In this document: in pieces, positions 40,289-50,389 of the stretch
Layout: the number at the start of each line of letters is the position of its first letter
How positions within the stretch are numbered: position 1 is the first letter of the stretch
NCBI RefSeq assembly: GCF_934294775.1
Contig: NZ_CAKRAH010000001.1
Location: 62,001-126,000, forward strand
Source: an uncultured Dorea sp.
Lineage (GTDB): Bacteria; Bacillota; Clostridia; Lachnospirales; Lachnospiraceae
Direction: 5' to 3'
Length of the DNA stretch: 64,000 nt
Position numbers and translations under genes: made by a program
Notes under the pieces: generated by a model
What the model saw: only the letters and a program-made list of their open reading frames with translations
Database searches by the model: none
Told to the model about the DNA's origin: nothing

Positions 40289-41527
40289 ATGAAGAAAATT
40301 GCAGTTATCGGTGGAGGTGCTTCCGGACTTGTGGCGGCAATTGCAGCGGCAAGGACAAATCATCAGGCACAGATCACGGTATATGAAAAAAAAGATGCGG
40401 CTGGCAGGAAGATTCTTGCGACCGGCAATGGGCGATGCAATCTGACTAATAAAGATATGAAACCGGCATATTTCAGAAGTGAATATATGCCGGCAGTAGA
40501 AAAGGTGCTTGACCGGTTTGGATATGAAGATACGTTAAGATTCTTCGAATCACTCGGTCTTATGACAAAAACCAGAGGAAACTACGTATATCCTATGTCG
40601 GATCAGGCTTCTACTGTACTGGAGTTACTAAAATTGGAGCTGGAACGCCTGCATGTACGGGTCTGTACGGATGCACAGGTTACGGAGGTAGTGCCTGTGT
40701 CAGGAGGTTTCTGGGTGAAAACAGGATCTGCAGGTAAAAAGCAGAAAATGGATGCAGTTATACTGGCCTGCGGTGGAAAGGCAAATGCAAAGCTTGGATC
40801 GGATGGAAGCGGTTATGCACTGGCAAAAAGTCTGGGACACAGTATGGTACCGGTGGTGCCTGCGTTGGTACAGCTGAAAGTGAAGAATCATCCATTTGTA
40901 AAAGCTGCGGGAGTCCGTATAGATGCTGAAGTAACTGCAATCTGTGATGGAAAAGAAACCGCATCCGATCATGGTGAGGTTCAGATCACCGCATATGGAA
41001 TATCCGGAATACCGGTTTTTCAGATTAGCCGTTTTATTTCCGGAGCACTATATCGCAAAAAAACAGTGAAAGTAAAGATGGATTTTTTTCCTGAAAAATC
41101 GGAAAAGGAACTTCTGGAACTTCTTTTAAAGAGAAAAGAAGGACGGGAACAGATGAACAGCGGAGAGTATCTTCTAGGTATTTTTCATCAGAAAATGATT
41201 CCAAGATTTCTGGAGCAGGCACGTATCCGTATGCATACAAAAGTAGGCGAAATCTCGGAACAACAGATGAAAAGTCTTGTGCAGGCAATAAAGAAAAACG
41301 TAGTAACAATTGAGACTACGAATGGATTTGATAATGCGCAGGTCTGCGCAGGAGGAATCAGTGCCGAAGAAATCAATCCGGATACTATGGAATCCAGATA
41401 CATAGAAGATCTTTACCTGACAGGAGAATTGCTGGACGTGGATGGAATCTGTGGTGGATATAATCTTCAATGGGCATGGGCAACGGGATATCTTGCCGGT
41501 GCTGCTGCGGCAAAATGTAAACGTTAA
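40289..41527 (+). CDS. HI0933-like/BaiN-type flavoprotein
   Basis: A 412-residue FAD-dependent oxidoreductase. Rossmann GGGASGLVAAIAA near the N-terminus, then GRKILATGNGRCNLTN, the hallmark of the HI0933 family, ACGGKAN in the middle, and a C-terminal CGGYNLQWAWATGYLAG FAD contact. Substrate unknown. Members of the family include enzymes acting on bile acid intermediates, but the assignment cannot be made from family alone. ATG 40289 fits the GAAAGAGG ribosome site better than ATG 40262. Confidence 0.85.
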   Translation: MKKIAVIGGGASGLVAAIAAARTNHQAQITVYEKKDAAGRKILATGNGRCNLTNKDMKPAYFRSEYMPAVEKVLDRFGYEDTLRFFESLGLMTKTRGNYVYPMSDQASTVLELLKLELERLHVRVCTDAQVTEVVPVSGGFWVKTGSAGKKQKMDAVILACGGKANAKLGSDGSGYALAKSLGHSMVPVVPALVQLKVKNHPFVKAAGVRIDAEVTAICDGKETASDHGEVQITAYGISGIPVFQISRFISGALYRKKTVKVKMDFFPEKSEKELLELLLKRKEGREQMNSGEYLLGIFHQKMIPRFLEQARIRMHTKVGEISEQQMKSLVQAIKKNVVTIETTNGFDNAQVCAGGISAEEINPDTMESRYIEDLYLTGELLDVDGICGGYNLQWAWATGYLAGAAAAKCKR

Positions 41528-41555
41528 AAAGTGAAGTAGATAAGGGGAGCAGAGC

Positions 41556-43196
41556 ATGATTCGCATTAACCAGATGAAACTGGATATAGAGCATACAAAG
41601 GAAGATTTGGAGAAAAAAGTATTAAAAACACTTCGTATTAAAAGAGACGAACTTCTTGAACTGCAGATCAGAAAGCAGTCGGTCGATGCAAGAAAAAAGC
41701 CGGAGCTTTATTATGTGTATTCTGTCGATGTGCAGGTGAAAGACGAAGCAAAAGTAAGAAAAAATGTAAAAAACAAGCAGGTACAATTCCAGGTTAAGCC
41801 AAATATTTATCATTTCCCTGATAGCGGAGAAGTGGTATTAGAACACCGCCCGGTAATCATTGGAACCGGACCGGCAGGCCTGTTCTGCGGTTATATGCTT
41901 GCAATGCATGGCTACCGCCCGATTCTTCTTGAACGGGGAGCCGATGTAGAGGAACGTACCAGAGATGTGGAAACATTCTGGAAGACAGGAGTATTAAATC
42001 CTGCATCAAATGTACAGTTTGGAGAAGGCGGGGCTGGAACATTTTCGGATGGAAAACTGAATACGCTCGTAAAAGACAAAGATGGCCGTGGAAGAGAAGT
42101 TATGCAGATTTTTACCAGACATGGGGCGCCGGAGGAGATTACGTATCAGAGTAAACCACATATCGGTACAGATGTATTGTCCTCGGTAGTAAAAGAAATG
42201 CGGCTGTATATCTGTGAACACGGCGGAGAGGTGCGGTTTTATTCACAGGTTACTGATATCCGGACTGAGAAGACGAACGGTACAGAGACTTTGAAAGCGC
42301 TGGAAGTACAGGATTTAAAAAACGGGGAATCATATATTCTGGAGACAGAACTGGCGGTACTTGCAATCGGACACAGTGCGAGAGATACATTTGCTATGCT
42401 GTACAGACACGGGCTTCCAATGCAGGCGAAATCTTTTGCTGTTGGTGTGCGCATGGAACATCCGCAGGAAATGATCAATCAAGATCAGTATGGGGAATCA
42501 TATTCCAGAAAGTATCAGACAGAACTTCCGGCGGCGCCTTATAAACTGACTGCCAGTCTGGAAAATGGAAGAGGAGTCTATACATTCTGCATGTGTCCGG
42601 GTGGTTATGTGGTAAATGCATCTTCTGAACCAGGCAGACTTGTGGTAAATGGAATGAGTTACAGTAAGCGTGATGGGAAAAATGCCAACAGTGCAGTAAT
42701 TGTCACCGTAACACCGGAAGATTTCGGAAGTGATGAACCACTTGCAGGCGTTGAATTCCAAAGAAAACTGGAAGAAGCAGCATACAGGGAAGGTAACGGA
42801 AAGATTCCGGTCCAGCTTTTTGGTGATTTCTGTGAAAATCAAAAATCGGTAAAACTTGGGGAAGTCATTCCTCAGATGAAAGGGAAGTACCAACTGGCTA
42901 ATACAAGAAATATTTTTCCTGAGATCATTGCAGAATCTCTGGAAAAAGGAGTGCTTGCATTTGATAAGAAGCTTCCGGGATATGCAAGAACGGATGCAGT
43001 TATTTCCGGTGTGGAAAGCAGAACATCGTCACCGGTGCGTATCACCAGAGATGAAACGCTGCAAAGTGAATTTAGAGGAATCTATCCTTGCGGCGAAGGC
43101 GCTGGATATGCGGGTGGAATCACATCAGCTGCTATGGACGGAATGAAGATTGCGGAAATGATTGCTGCTATATATCGCCCGTTTGTGACAAATTAG
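41556..43196 (+). CDS. FAD-dependent dehydrogenase (COG2509-like)
   Basis: A 546-residue flavoprotein. An N-terminal ~90-residue domain precedes the FAD-binding motif GTGPAGLFCGYMLA (about 103-116). Other motifs: VQFGEGGAGTFSDGKL, AIGHSARDTF, CMCPGGYVVNA and GEGAGYAGGITSAAMDG, all typical of the COG2509 group. The electron partner and substrate are unknown. It follows the HI0933-like flavoprotein by 28 bases, so the two may share a transcript. Confidence 0.85.
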   Translation: MIRINQMKLDIEHTKEDLEKKVLKTLRIKRDELLELQIRKQSVDARKKPELYYVYSVDVQVKDEAKVRKNVKNKQVQFQVKPNIYHFPDSGEVVLEHRPVIIGTGPAGLFCGYMLAMHGYRPILLERGADVEERTRDVETFWKTGVLNPASNVQFGEGGAGTFSDGKLNTLVKDKDGRGREVMQIFTRHGAPEEITYQSKPHIGTDVLSSVVKEMRLYICEHGGEVRFYSQVTDIRTEKTNGTETLKALEVQDLKNGESYILETELAVLAIGHSARDTFAMLYRHGLPMQAKSFAVGVRMEHPQEMINQDQYGESYSRKYQTELPAAPYKLTASLENGRGVYTFCMCPGGYVVNASSEPGRLVVNGMSYSKRDGKNANSAVIVTVTPEDFGSDEPLAGVEFQRKLEEAAYREGNGKIPVQLFGDFCENQKSVKLGEVIPQMKGKYQLANTRNIFPEIIAESLEKGVLAFDKKLPGYARTDAVISGVESRTSSPVRITRDETLQSEFRGIYPCGEGAGYAGGITSAAMDGMKIAEMIAAIYRPFVTN

Positions 43197-43342
43197 TGAC
43201 AATTTTTATAAAAAACGCCTATATTTAAACAAAAAATGAAAATAACTTTAAGAATTTTTTAATAGGATAAACCTATACACTTTTTCTGAAATATGATAAA
43301 ATGTATTGAGTTTTTAGATAGGAAAAACGAGGAGGAGTACAT

Positions 43343-43603
43343 ATGAAAGGTGCAGGAAGTAAAAACGCCTGGGCTTTATTTCTGCTGATGTTAGCAGGAG
43401 TTGTTCTTGGTGGCTTTATCGGAACGCTGGCAAAAGATATACCGGCATTATCCTGGCTGAGCTATGGACAATCCTTCGGGATAGACGAACCGATCGTTCT
43501 AAACCTGGGAGTGTTGGTCGTTACATTCGGGCTTTCGATAAACATAACCATGGCAAGTATCATTGGCGTGATTCTTTCCATTATCATATATCGTTTCTTG
43601 TAA
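43343..43603 (+). CDS. DUF4321 membrane protein
   Basis: An 86-residue protein with two hydrophobic segments (about 8-30 and 60-84) and GGFIGTLAKDIPALSWLSYG in between, the DUF4321 layout. Function unknown; commonly found next to radC-mreB in Clostridia, as here. GGAGGAG before the ATG. Confidence 0.82.
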   Translation: MKGAGSKNAWALFLLMLAGVVLGGFIGTLAKDIPALSWLSYGQSFGIDEPIVLNLGVLVVTFGLSINITMASIIGVILSIIIYRFL

Positions 43604-43646
43604 CTTATACAGAGAGTGAAGACTTTTGTATACTTAAGTATGCAAA

Positions 43647-43668
43647 GGAAACTGTCAGGGCAGTTTCC
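43647..43668 (+). other. Hairpin in the radC leader
   Basis: GGAAACTG/CAGTTTCC with a 6-base loop, preceded by the palindrome ATACTTAAGTAT (43630-43641). There is no T-run. Possible regulator binding site or mRNA structure before radC. Confidence 0.35.
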
Positions 43669-43702
43669 AGGTATGAGTGTCGTGCGAATCTAAAGAAAAG
43701 CT

Positions 43703-44395
43703 ATGAATCAATCAAATACCATAAGAGAAATGCCGCCAGAGGAAAGACCATATGAAAAGTGTCTTCGCCTGGGGGCAGAAAGTTTAAGCGATGTTGAATT
43801 GCTGGCAGTGTTATTAAGAACAGGAACCAGAGGCGAAAATGCCATAGAGTTATCCAGACGGATCCTGTATCATGCCGGAGAAAGCGGGATTCTTGGAATT
43901 CACCAGTTCAATAAAGAACGCTTAATGAAAATCAGAGGAATCGGGAATGTAAAAGCGATACAGATTTCGTGCATATCGGAACTTGCAAAAAGACTTGCAA
44001 AGGCTTCGTATCACGAAATGGTAAGCTTTACAGATCCAAAAACGATTGCTAAATATTATATGGAAGATTTACGGCACGAAAAGCAGGAACATATGAAGCT
44101 ATTGATGCTAAACTCAAAAGCGAGGCTTCTTGGTGAGACAACTATTTCAAAAGGAACTGTGAATGCGTCTCTGATCACACCAAGAGAGCTGTTTGTAGAA
44201 GCATTACAAAAAAATGCTGTGTCTATTATAATTTTACACAATCATCCAAGCGGTGACCCAACTCCAAGCCGGGAAGATATGCTGACAACAAAAAGAATTC
44301 TGGATGCAGGAGCACTGATCGGAATAGAACTGTTAGATCATATTGTGATTGGCAATAATTGTTATATTAGTTTTCGGGAAGAGGGAATGCTGTAG
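43703..44395 (+). CDS. radC: RadC family protein (JAB domain)
   Basis: A 230-residue protein. N-terminal helix-hairpin-helix (MKIRGIGNVKAIQI) and a C-terminal JAB/MPN domain with EHMKLLMLNSK and the metal motif HNHPSGDPTPSRED. Despite the name, a role in DNA repair has not been established for the family. It is placed directly before mreB, the usual order in Firmicutes. Confidence 0.93.
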   Translation: MNQSNTIREMPPEERPYEKCLRLGAESLSDVELLAVLLRTGTRGENAIELSRRILYHAGESGILGIHQFNKERLMKIRGIGNVKAIQISCISELAKRLAKASYHEMVSFTDPKTIAKYYMEDLRHEKQEHMKLLMLNSKARLLGETTISKGTVNASLITPRELFVEALQKNAVSIIILHNHPSGDPTPSREDMLTTKRILDAGALIGIELLDHIVIGNNCYISFREEGML

Positions 44396-44415
44396 GATAG
44401 AAAGGATTCTGTCAG

Positions 44416-45444
44416 ATGGCAAGAAATGTATACGGATTAGATCTTGGCTCTTATGAGATCAAGGTCTATGATAAGAAAAAAGATACAATCTGGAAAGAAA
44501 AAAATGTGATCGCATTCAAAGATAACCGTGATCGCGATATATTTGCAGTAGGAGATGATGCGTTTCGTATGTATGGAAAAGCACCATCCAATATTGAAAT
44601 CACATTTCCTATGAAGGAGGGGGTCATTTCCAGATTTAATGATATGCAGTTTCTACTACAAAATCTTTTGAAAAGAGGGAAACAATTTTCAAGAGGATCT
44701 GAGTATGTGATTGCAGTTCCGACAGATGTCACGGAAGTAGAGAAAAAAGCCTTTTTTGATCTGGTCATCCACTCGACAGCGAAGGCGAAAGAGGTAAATA
44801 TTGTAGAACGGTCCATTGCAGATGCGGTAGGACTGAACCTGGATATTCAGAATACAAAAGGAATTATGATTGTAAACTTTGGTGGTGAGACGACTGAATT
44901 ATCTGTGCTTGCAGGTGGAGGAATGGTACTTAACCGATTACTTAAGGTTGGTGGTTCTACTTATGACCAGGGAATCATTAATCTGGTAAAACATAGTCAT
45001 GACTTTCTGATTGGACGGCAGACAGCCGAGGTATTAAGAAAGAATTTTGATGTGTTTGCCAGAGGATCAGATGCAGTGCTTTCTGTAGCGGGACGTGATC
45101 TGATTACAGGAGTTCCGATGAGAAAACCAATTTCGATCACACTGGTACGCGCTGCAATGAAGGAACATCTGCAAGAATGCGTCAAATCAATTAATTCTTT
45201 ATTAGACAGAACACCTCCGGAGGTACGAAAAGCAATCTATGAAAATGGAATATTCCTGACAGGAGGACTTGCAAATATGCCGGGGCTGGAATTGTATATC
45301 GAGCAGATGGTAGGGATTAAGTCAAGATCTGCACTTCAGCCGGATATCTGCGCAGTGAATGGATTGAAGCGCATTATTATGTCAAAAGAATTAAAAAAAC
45401 TGGCATTTTCAATGATAGAAGATAATTATAGGTGGATGAGATAA
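44416..45444 (+). CDS. mreB: Rod shape-determining protein MreB
   Basis: A 342-residue actin-like protein that positions cell wall synthesis along the cylinder. YGLDLGSYEIKVYD phosphate-1 motif at the start, IMIVNFGGETTELSV phosphate-2, and GIFLTGGLANMPGL adenosine motif. Sequence is somewhat divergent from Bacillus MreB (no DLGTANT at the start but DLGSYEIK), so the Mbl/MreBH-like subgroup is possible. The stop overlaps the mreC start (TAATG). Confidence 0.9.
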   Translation: MARNVYGLDLGSYEIKVYDKKKDTIWKEKNVIAFKDNRDRDIFAVGDDAFRMYGKAPSNIEITFPMKEGVISRFNDMQFLLQNLLKRGKQFSRGSEYVIAVPTDVTEVEKKAFFDLVIHSTAKAKEVNIVERSIADAVGLNLDIQNTKGIMIVNFGGETTELSVLAGGGMVLNRLLKVGGSTYDQGIINLVKHSHDFLIGRQTAEVLRKNFDVFARGSDAVLSVAGRDLITGVPMRKPISITLVRAAMKEHLQECVKSINSLLDRTPPEVRKAIYENGIFLTGGLANMPGLELYIEQMVGIKSRSALQPDICAVNGLKRIIMSKELKKLAFSMIEDNYRWMR

Positions 45445-46316
45445 TGAAGACAAATAATCAATCTTCCCTTCCAAGTAAATACTGGCTGATGATCGTTATT
45501 ACGATCTGCGTTATCTTAATGGGAGTTGAGCGCATCACTGGAGGGAATGGACCAATCAGCTTTGTTGCAAATTATACAGTGATTCCGATGCAAAAAGGAA
45601 TTGGATATGTAGGGCGCTATATGAGTGATCTTTCAGATAACTTTGAAACCTTGCAGGATATGAAAAAAGAAAATAAAAAGCTGCAGTCGAAAGTAGACGA
45701 TCTGACAATCGATAATACAAGACTTCGTCAGGAACAATACGAACTGGAAAGACTGAGAGAATTGTATAAACTGGATGAAAATTATTCTGATTATAAGAAA
45801 GTCGGTGCACATGTCATTTCCAATAACGGAACAAACTGGTTCAGTGATTTTACAATTGATAAAGGAAGCAAGGATGGAATTAAGAAAAACTGTAATGTAC
45901 TTGCTGGAAGTGGTCTTGTAGGTATTGTGACAGAGGTCGGCCCGCATTATGCAAGGGTTCGTTCGATCATAGATGATGAAAGTAATATCAGTGCCATGAT
46001 CCTTTCAACATCAGATACCTGTGTCGTAAGAGGTGATCTGAAACAGATGGAAAATGGAAGAATCCGTTTTGAAAAACTGGCAAATAATGATAATAAAATA
46101 GAAGTTGGTGAGCAGGTTGTTACCTCTCATGTCAGCGACCGGTTCCTACAGGGATTGTTTATCGGATATGTCAGTGATATAAAGGTAGATTCTAATAATC
46201 TGACCAGATCGGGATATATTACGCCTGCGGTTGATTTTACAAAGCTTCAGGAGGTACTTGTGATTACAACAACCAAGAATGAGCTTGTAAAGCAGGAATC
46301 CGGAGACGGTCAGTAA
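45444..46316 (+). CDS. mreC: Rod shape-determining protein MreC
   Basis: A 290-residue bitopic protein that links MreB with the wall enzymes. One membrane helix (about residues 14-31), a coiled coil (about 70-110, rich in Lys/Glu/Leu), then two beta domains with GSGLVGIVTEVGPHYARV. ATG 45444 overlaps the mreB stop. Second gene of the shape operon. Confidence 0.92.
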   Translation: MKTNNQSSLPSKYWLMIVITICVILMGVERITGGNGPISFVANYTVIPMQKGIGYVGRYMSDLSDNFETLQDMKKENKKLQSKVDDLTIDNTRLRQEQYELERLRELYKLDENYSDYKKVGAHVISNNGTNWFSDFTIDKGSKDGIKKNCNVLAGSGLVGIVTEVGPHYARVRSIIDDESNISAMILSTSDTCVVRGDLKQMENGRIRFEKLANNDNKIEVGEQVVTSHVSDRFLQGLFIGYVSDIKVDSNNLTRSGYITPAVDFTKLQEVLVITTTKNELVKQESGDGQ

Positions 46317-46329
46317 AGGAGAACTATAT

Positions 46330-46848
46330 ATGAAAAGAAAAGTAATAACTTTTATTATTATTATAGTCTGCTTTCTTATGGAATGTACACTATTTCACAA
46401 GTTATCATTTGCATCGATCAAGCCGAATCTGTTGATTATTGTTACGTCTTCGCTTGGTCTGATGCGTGGGAAAAAAGAAGGCCTTGCAGTAGGTGTGGTG
46501 TCTGGCTTCCTGATAGATGTGTTCTGGGGGAATACCCTTGGATTTTACACATTACTTTTTGCAGTGATCGGCTATATGAATGGATCACTGCGCAGACTTT
46601 TTTATGACGATGATGTCAAATTACCGATTGCATTGATTGCAGTCAGTGAATTGATATATGGCTTGGTTACATACTTTTGTATGTATCTTTTACGGGGGGA
46701 CTTTGCTTTTGAAGCGTATCTGAGAAAGATAATTCTGCCGGAACTGGTATACACGATTCTGGTAACATTAGTCCTTTATCAGATTATATTACACATTAAT
46801 AAGAAACTAGAAGCAGAAGAACAAAGGAGTGCAAGCAAATTTGTATAG
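46330..46848 (+). CDS. mreD: Rod shape-determining protein MreD
   Basis: A 172-residue integral membrane protein with about five helices, a short basic N-terminus, and the conserved KPNLLIIVTSSLGLMRGKKEG and GFLIDVFWGNTLGF segments of MreD. It forms the elongation complex with MreC, PBP2 and RodA, all encoded nearby. Its end overlaps the start of the PBP2 gene. Confidence 0.92.
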   Translation: MKRKVITFIIIIVCFLMECTLFHKLSFASIKPNLLIIVTSSLGLMRGKKEGLAVGVVSGFLIDVFWGNTLGFYTLLFAVIGYMNGSLRRLFYDDDVKLPIALIAVSELIYGLVTYFCMYLLRGDFAFEAYLRKIILPELVYTILVTLVLYQIILHINKKLEAEEQRSASKFV

Positions 46849-49780
46849 TTTATGGGAACGGATAAAATCCGGAATTGCAGGAATCGTACAATCTCGAATA
46901 TTCGTCTTGATCGTTGTGTTTTGCATTACGTCAGCCATACTGGTACAGAGAATATTCTATTTACAGATTGTAAAAGGGCAGGAGTATCTCGATGATTATA
47001 AACTGCAGATACAGAAGACAAAAGAGATACAGGGAACCAGAGGAAATATCTATGACCGCAATGGTACACTGCTCGCTTATAATGAACTGGCTTATTCGGT
47101 AACGATTGAAGATAATGGATCTTATGACAGTATCGCACAGCAGAACAAAGTACTGAATAAAACTATTTCGACAGTTATTGAGATGGTAGAATCTAACGGA
47201 GATACCGTGATTAATAACTTTGGTATTATTCTTGACAGCAATAATAATTATCAGTTTGTTGCTCAAAATGAGACACAGAAATTACGCTTTATTGCAGATG
47301 TGTATGGAAAAGCTACGATCGATCAGCTGTCTGCAAAGCAAAAAGCACTGACAGCTGATGAGGTGATTCATTATCTTTGCACAGACAAGCAGAAATTTGG
47401 AATTGACGAAGAGAATATGGAAAAATCGATGGTATTAAAGCTGATCAATATCCGTTATCAGATCTGGCTGAACAGCTATCAGAAGTATATCTCAACAACA
47501 ATTGCCGAAGATGTCAGTGAAGCTACTGTTGCAGATGTAATGGAAAATCTTGACAAATTATCAGGAATCAATGTAGAAGAAGAAACGCTCAGAAAGTATA
47601 CCGACAGTAAGTGTTTTGCAAATATCATTGGCTATACCGGACAGATTTCCCAGGAAGAGTTCGATGCATTGAGTGAGTCTGAGCAGGAAGAATACAGTAA
47701 AACCGATACAGTTGGTAAATCTGGAATTGAAAAAACCATGGATGCACAGCTGCAAGGGAAAAAAGGAAGCGAAAAACTCTACGTTAACAATGTAGGTAAG
47801 GTTATAAAAACGGTAAAAGGAAAAACGCCGAAAGCAGGAAATGATCTGTATCTGACCATTGATGCAAACCTTCAGAAAGCAGCATACAACATTCTGGAAC
47901 AGGAATTGGCGGGTGTATTACTCACTAAGATTCAGAACAGCCTGGATTTTGACCGTAATAAGGTAGATGACGGAAGTGATGTGGTTATTCCGATTGGTGA
48001 TGTATATAATGCAATGATAGGAAATGATGTTCTTGATATGACGCATTTTTCTGATGCGAATGCCGGAGATGCGGAAAAACAGGTTGCGTCATTATTTGCC
48101 AGCAGAAAAGAAACGGTGAAGAATTCACTTACTGATATCTTTAATAATCAAAAGGCTGCTGCTTACAGTGATCAGCCAAAAGAAGTACAGGCTTATCTGA
48201 CCTATCTTGTAACGGATGTCCTGACAAATGGAACCGGTGTATTGATGTCAAAAGCGATTGATACAAATGATGATACGTATAAAGCCTGGAAAGAAGATGA
48301 ATCCATTAATGTATATACGTACCTGAATTATGCAATTTCCAAAAACTGGGTAGATACATCCCTTTTGAAGAATTATGTGAATTCGAATGAACAATATTCG
48401 GATTCAAGCGAAGTATATCAGGGAATCGTGAACTATATTATGGATTATATCAATACGGACAACAGCTTTGATAAGCTGGTATATCGGTATATGATCAAGT
48501 CCGGAACTATAACAGGACGTCAGGTATGTATGATGCTTTATGAACAGGGAGTCCTGGAAATGGATGAGGCGCAGTATAATGGGTTAAGAGCCGGAAAGGT
48601 TGCAGCCTATGATTTTATGCGTAGTAAGATCCAGTCATTACAGATCACACCTGGACAGATTGGTCTGGAGCCTTGTACTGGTTCTATGGTAGCGACGGAT
48701 CCGAAGACCGGAGAAGTACTTGCGTGCGTATCTTATCCGGGATATGACAACAATAAACTTGCAAATACTATGGATTCTGATTATTACAGTAAATTGCTTA
48801 CGAATAGTTCACGTCCATTCTATAATAATGCGACACAGGAAAAGACAGCGCCTGGTTCTACTTACAAGCCGCTTGCGGCAATCGCAGGATTGACAGAAGG
48901 TGTGATAGATACGAATACGTATATTACCTGTGCGGGAGTATATAAAAGAGTAACTCCAAATCCAAGATGCTGGATTTATCCATCTGCACATGGTAATTTG
49001 AAAGTATCGCAGGCAATTCAGCATTCATGTAATGATTTCTTCTATGAGGTCGGTTACAGACTTGGGTTAAACAGTGCAGGTGAAGCACAGGAAACCGGAG
49101 ATACAACAGATAACAAAACGACGCAGAATTATTACTCAAGTGAACGAGGAATTGCGAGATTACAGAAATATGCAGAGGAATTTGGTCTGGGGGCGACATC
49201 CGGCATGGAGATTCCGGAATCAGAACCACAGATTTCAGATGATAACGCAGTATTATCTGCGATTGGACAAGGTACGAATAACTATACAACCAGTCAGCTG
49301 GCAAGATATATTACTGCAGTTGCTAATGAAGGAACAGTATATAATTTAAGCATTCTTGATAAAGTAACAGACAGCAAAGGCAATGTAGTAGAAGATTATA
49401 CTCCTGAAGTGAAAAATAAGATTACAGATGTATCATCAAGTACGTGGAATGCTGTGCATGAAGGTATGAGGGCAGTTGTAACTTCAGAACATGGAGATAT
49501 CTTTACAAAATTGAATGCAAGTAATGTGCAGTTATCCGGAAAAACGGGTACAGCACAGCAGAGTAAGACACATCCGGACCATGGATTGTTTGTTGGATTT
49601 GCGCCAAGCAATGATCCAGAGATTGCATTTGCAATCCGTATTGCGAATGGTTACAGTTCAACATTTGCAGCGGAGGTCGGAAATGATGTTATGGAATACT
49701 ATTATCAGGTAACACCGGAGGACGAACTGATTACAGGGGAAGCTTCAGGTATCAGTACAGGAACAGGTGCTGGTGATTAA
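46841..49780 (+). CDS. mrdA: Penicillin-binding protein 2 (elongation transpeptidase), enlarged
   Basis: A 979-residue class B PBP that crosslinks wall in elongation with RodA. Membrane anchor (about 17-37), the pedestal with GTRGNIYDRNG, and the transpeptidase with SxxK in APGSTYKPL (about 671-675), SCN in the middle, and KTG in SGKTGTAQQ (about 900). It is about 300 residues longer than common PBP2, with a large insertion of unknown role (about 350-600) between dimerisation and transpeptidase parts. TTG 46841 suits the AAAGGAG site; GTG 46829 is too close. Confidence 0.92.
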   Translation: MYSLWERIKSGIAGIVQSRIFVLIVVFCITSAILVQRIFYLQIVKGQEYLDDYKLQIQKTKEIQGTRGNIYDRNGTLLAYNELAYSVTIEDNGSYDSIAQQNKVLNKTISTVIEMVESNGDTVINNFGIILDSNNNYQFVAQNETQKLRFIADVYGKATIDQLSAKQKALTADEVIHYLCTDKQKFGIDEENMEKSMVLKLINIRYQIWLNSYQKYISTTIAEDVSEATVADVMENLDKLSGINVEEETLRKYTDSKCFANIIGYTGQISQEEFDALSESEQEEYSKTDTVGKSGIEKTMDAQLQGKKGSEKLYVNNVGKVIKTVKGKTPKAGNDLYLTIDANLQKAAYNILEQELAGVLLTKIQNSLDFDRNKVDDGSDVVIPIGDVYNAMIGNDVLDMTHFSDANAGDAEKQVASLFASRKETVKNSLTDIFNNQKAAAYSDQPKEVQAYLTYLVTDVLTNGTGVLMSKAIDTNDDTYKAWKEDESINVYTYLNYAISKNWVDTSLLKNYVNSNEQYSDSSEVYQGIVNYIMDYINTDNSFDKLVYRYMIKSGTITGRQVCMMLYEQGVLEMDEAQYNGLRAGKVAAYDFMRSKIQSLQITPGQIGLEPCTGSMVATDPKTGEVLACVSYPGYDNNKLANTMDSDYYSKLLTNSSRPFYNNATQEKTAPGSTYKPLAAIAGLTEGVIDTNTYITCAGVYKRVTPNPRCWIYPSAHGNLKVSQAIQHSCNDFFYEVGYRLGLNSAGEAQETGDTTDNKTTQNYYSSERGIARLQKYAEEFGLGATSGMEIPESEPQISDDNAVLSAIGQGTNNYTTSQLARYITAVANEGTVYNLSILDKVTDSKGNVVEDYTPEVKNKITDVSSSTWNAVHEGMRAVVTSEHGDIFTKLNASNVQLSGKTGTAQQSKTHPDHGLFVGFAPSNDPEIAFAIRIANGYSSTFAAEVGNDVMEYYYQVTPEDELITGEASGISTGTGAGD

Positions 49781-49801
49781 AAAAAGAAAGGATGATTCTA
49801 T

Positions 49802-50389
49802 GTGAAAGACTCTGTACTCATCAAGAGTAACAAATACGGCATTACCATATATTTTAATCCGGATCACCCGTTTGAAAAACTTTTAGAGGATGTAAGTGGG
49901 AAATTTAAGGCAGCAACAAAGTTTTTTAATCATGCAAAGATGATCGTGGAATATGAAGGCCGTTCTTTCACAAAAGAAGAAGAACAGCAGCTGACGGAGA
50001 CAATCGAGTCGGCTGCTGATATAAAGATACTGTGTATTATTGAAAAAAATACGGTTACAGAACAGGTCCATAAAAAACTGCTGGATGAAAGTCTGGAAGC
50101 AGTCCATGAAAGAGACGGACAGTTCTATAAAGGTACTTTAAGAGGAAGACAGGTTCTGGAATCAGAACAGAGCATAGTGATCATCGGTGATATTGAGGAG
50201 GGAGCTACTGTTGCCTCCAAGGGCAATGTAATTGTAACAGGGACCATCTATGGAACCGTGATCGCCGGAGCTACGGGGCGTAAAGATGCTGTGATCGCAG
50301 CACTTCATATGCAGCCGAAGAGACTGCGTATCGGAGAAATTGAAGTAAAACCAGTTATAGGAGGAAGTTATTCATGGGCGAAGTTATAG
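49802..50389 (+). CDS. minC: Septum site-determining protein MinC
   Basis: A 195-residue inhibitor of FtsZ ring formation. N-terminal domain (to about residue 100) and C-terminal beta-helix with DIEEGATVASKGNVIVTGTIYGTVIAGATG, the MinD-binding part. GTG start after AAAGGATG. Overlaps the minD start by 16 bases. Confidence 0.93.
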   Translation: MKDSVLIKSNKYGITIYFNPDHPFEKLLEDVSGKFKAATKFFNHAKMIVEYEGRSFTKEEEQQLTETIESAADIKILCIIEKNTVTEQVHKKLLDESLEAVHERDGQFYKGTLRGRQVLESEQSIVIIGDIEEGATVASKGNVIVTGTIYGTVIAGATGRKDAVIAALHMQPKRLRIGEIEVKPVIGGSYSWAKL

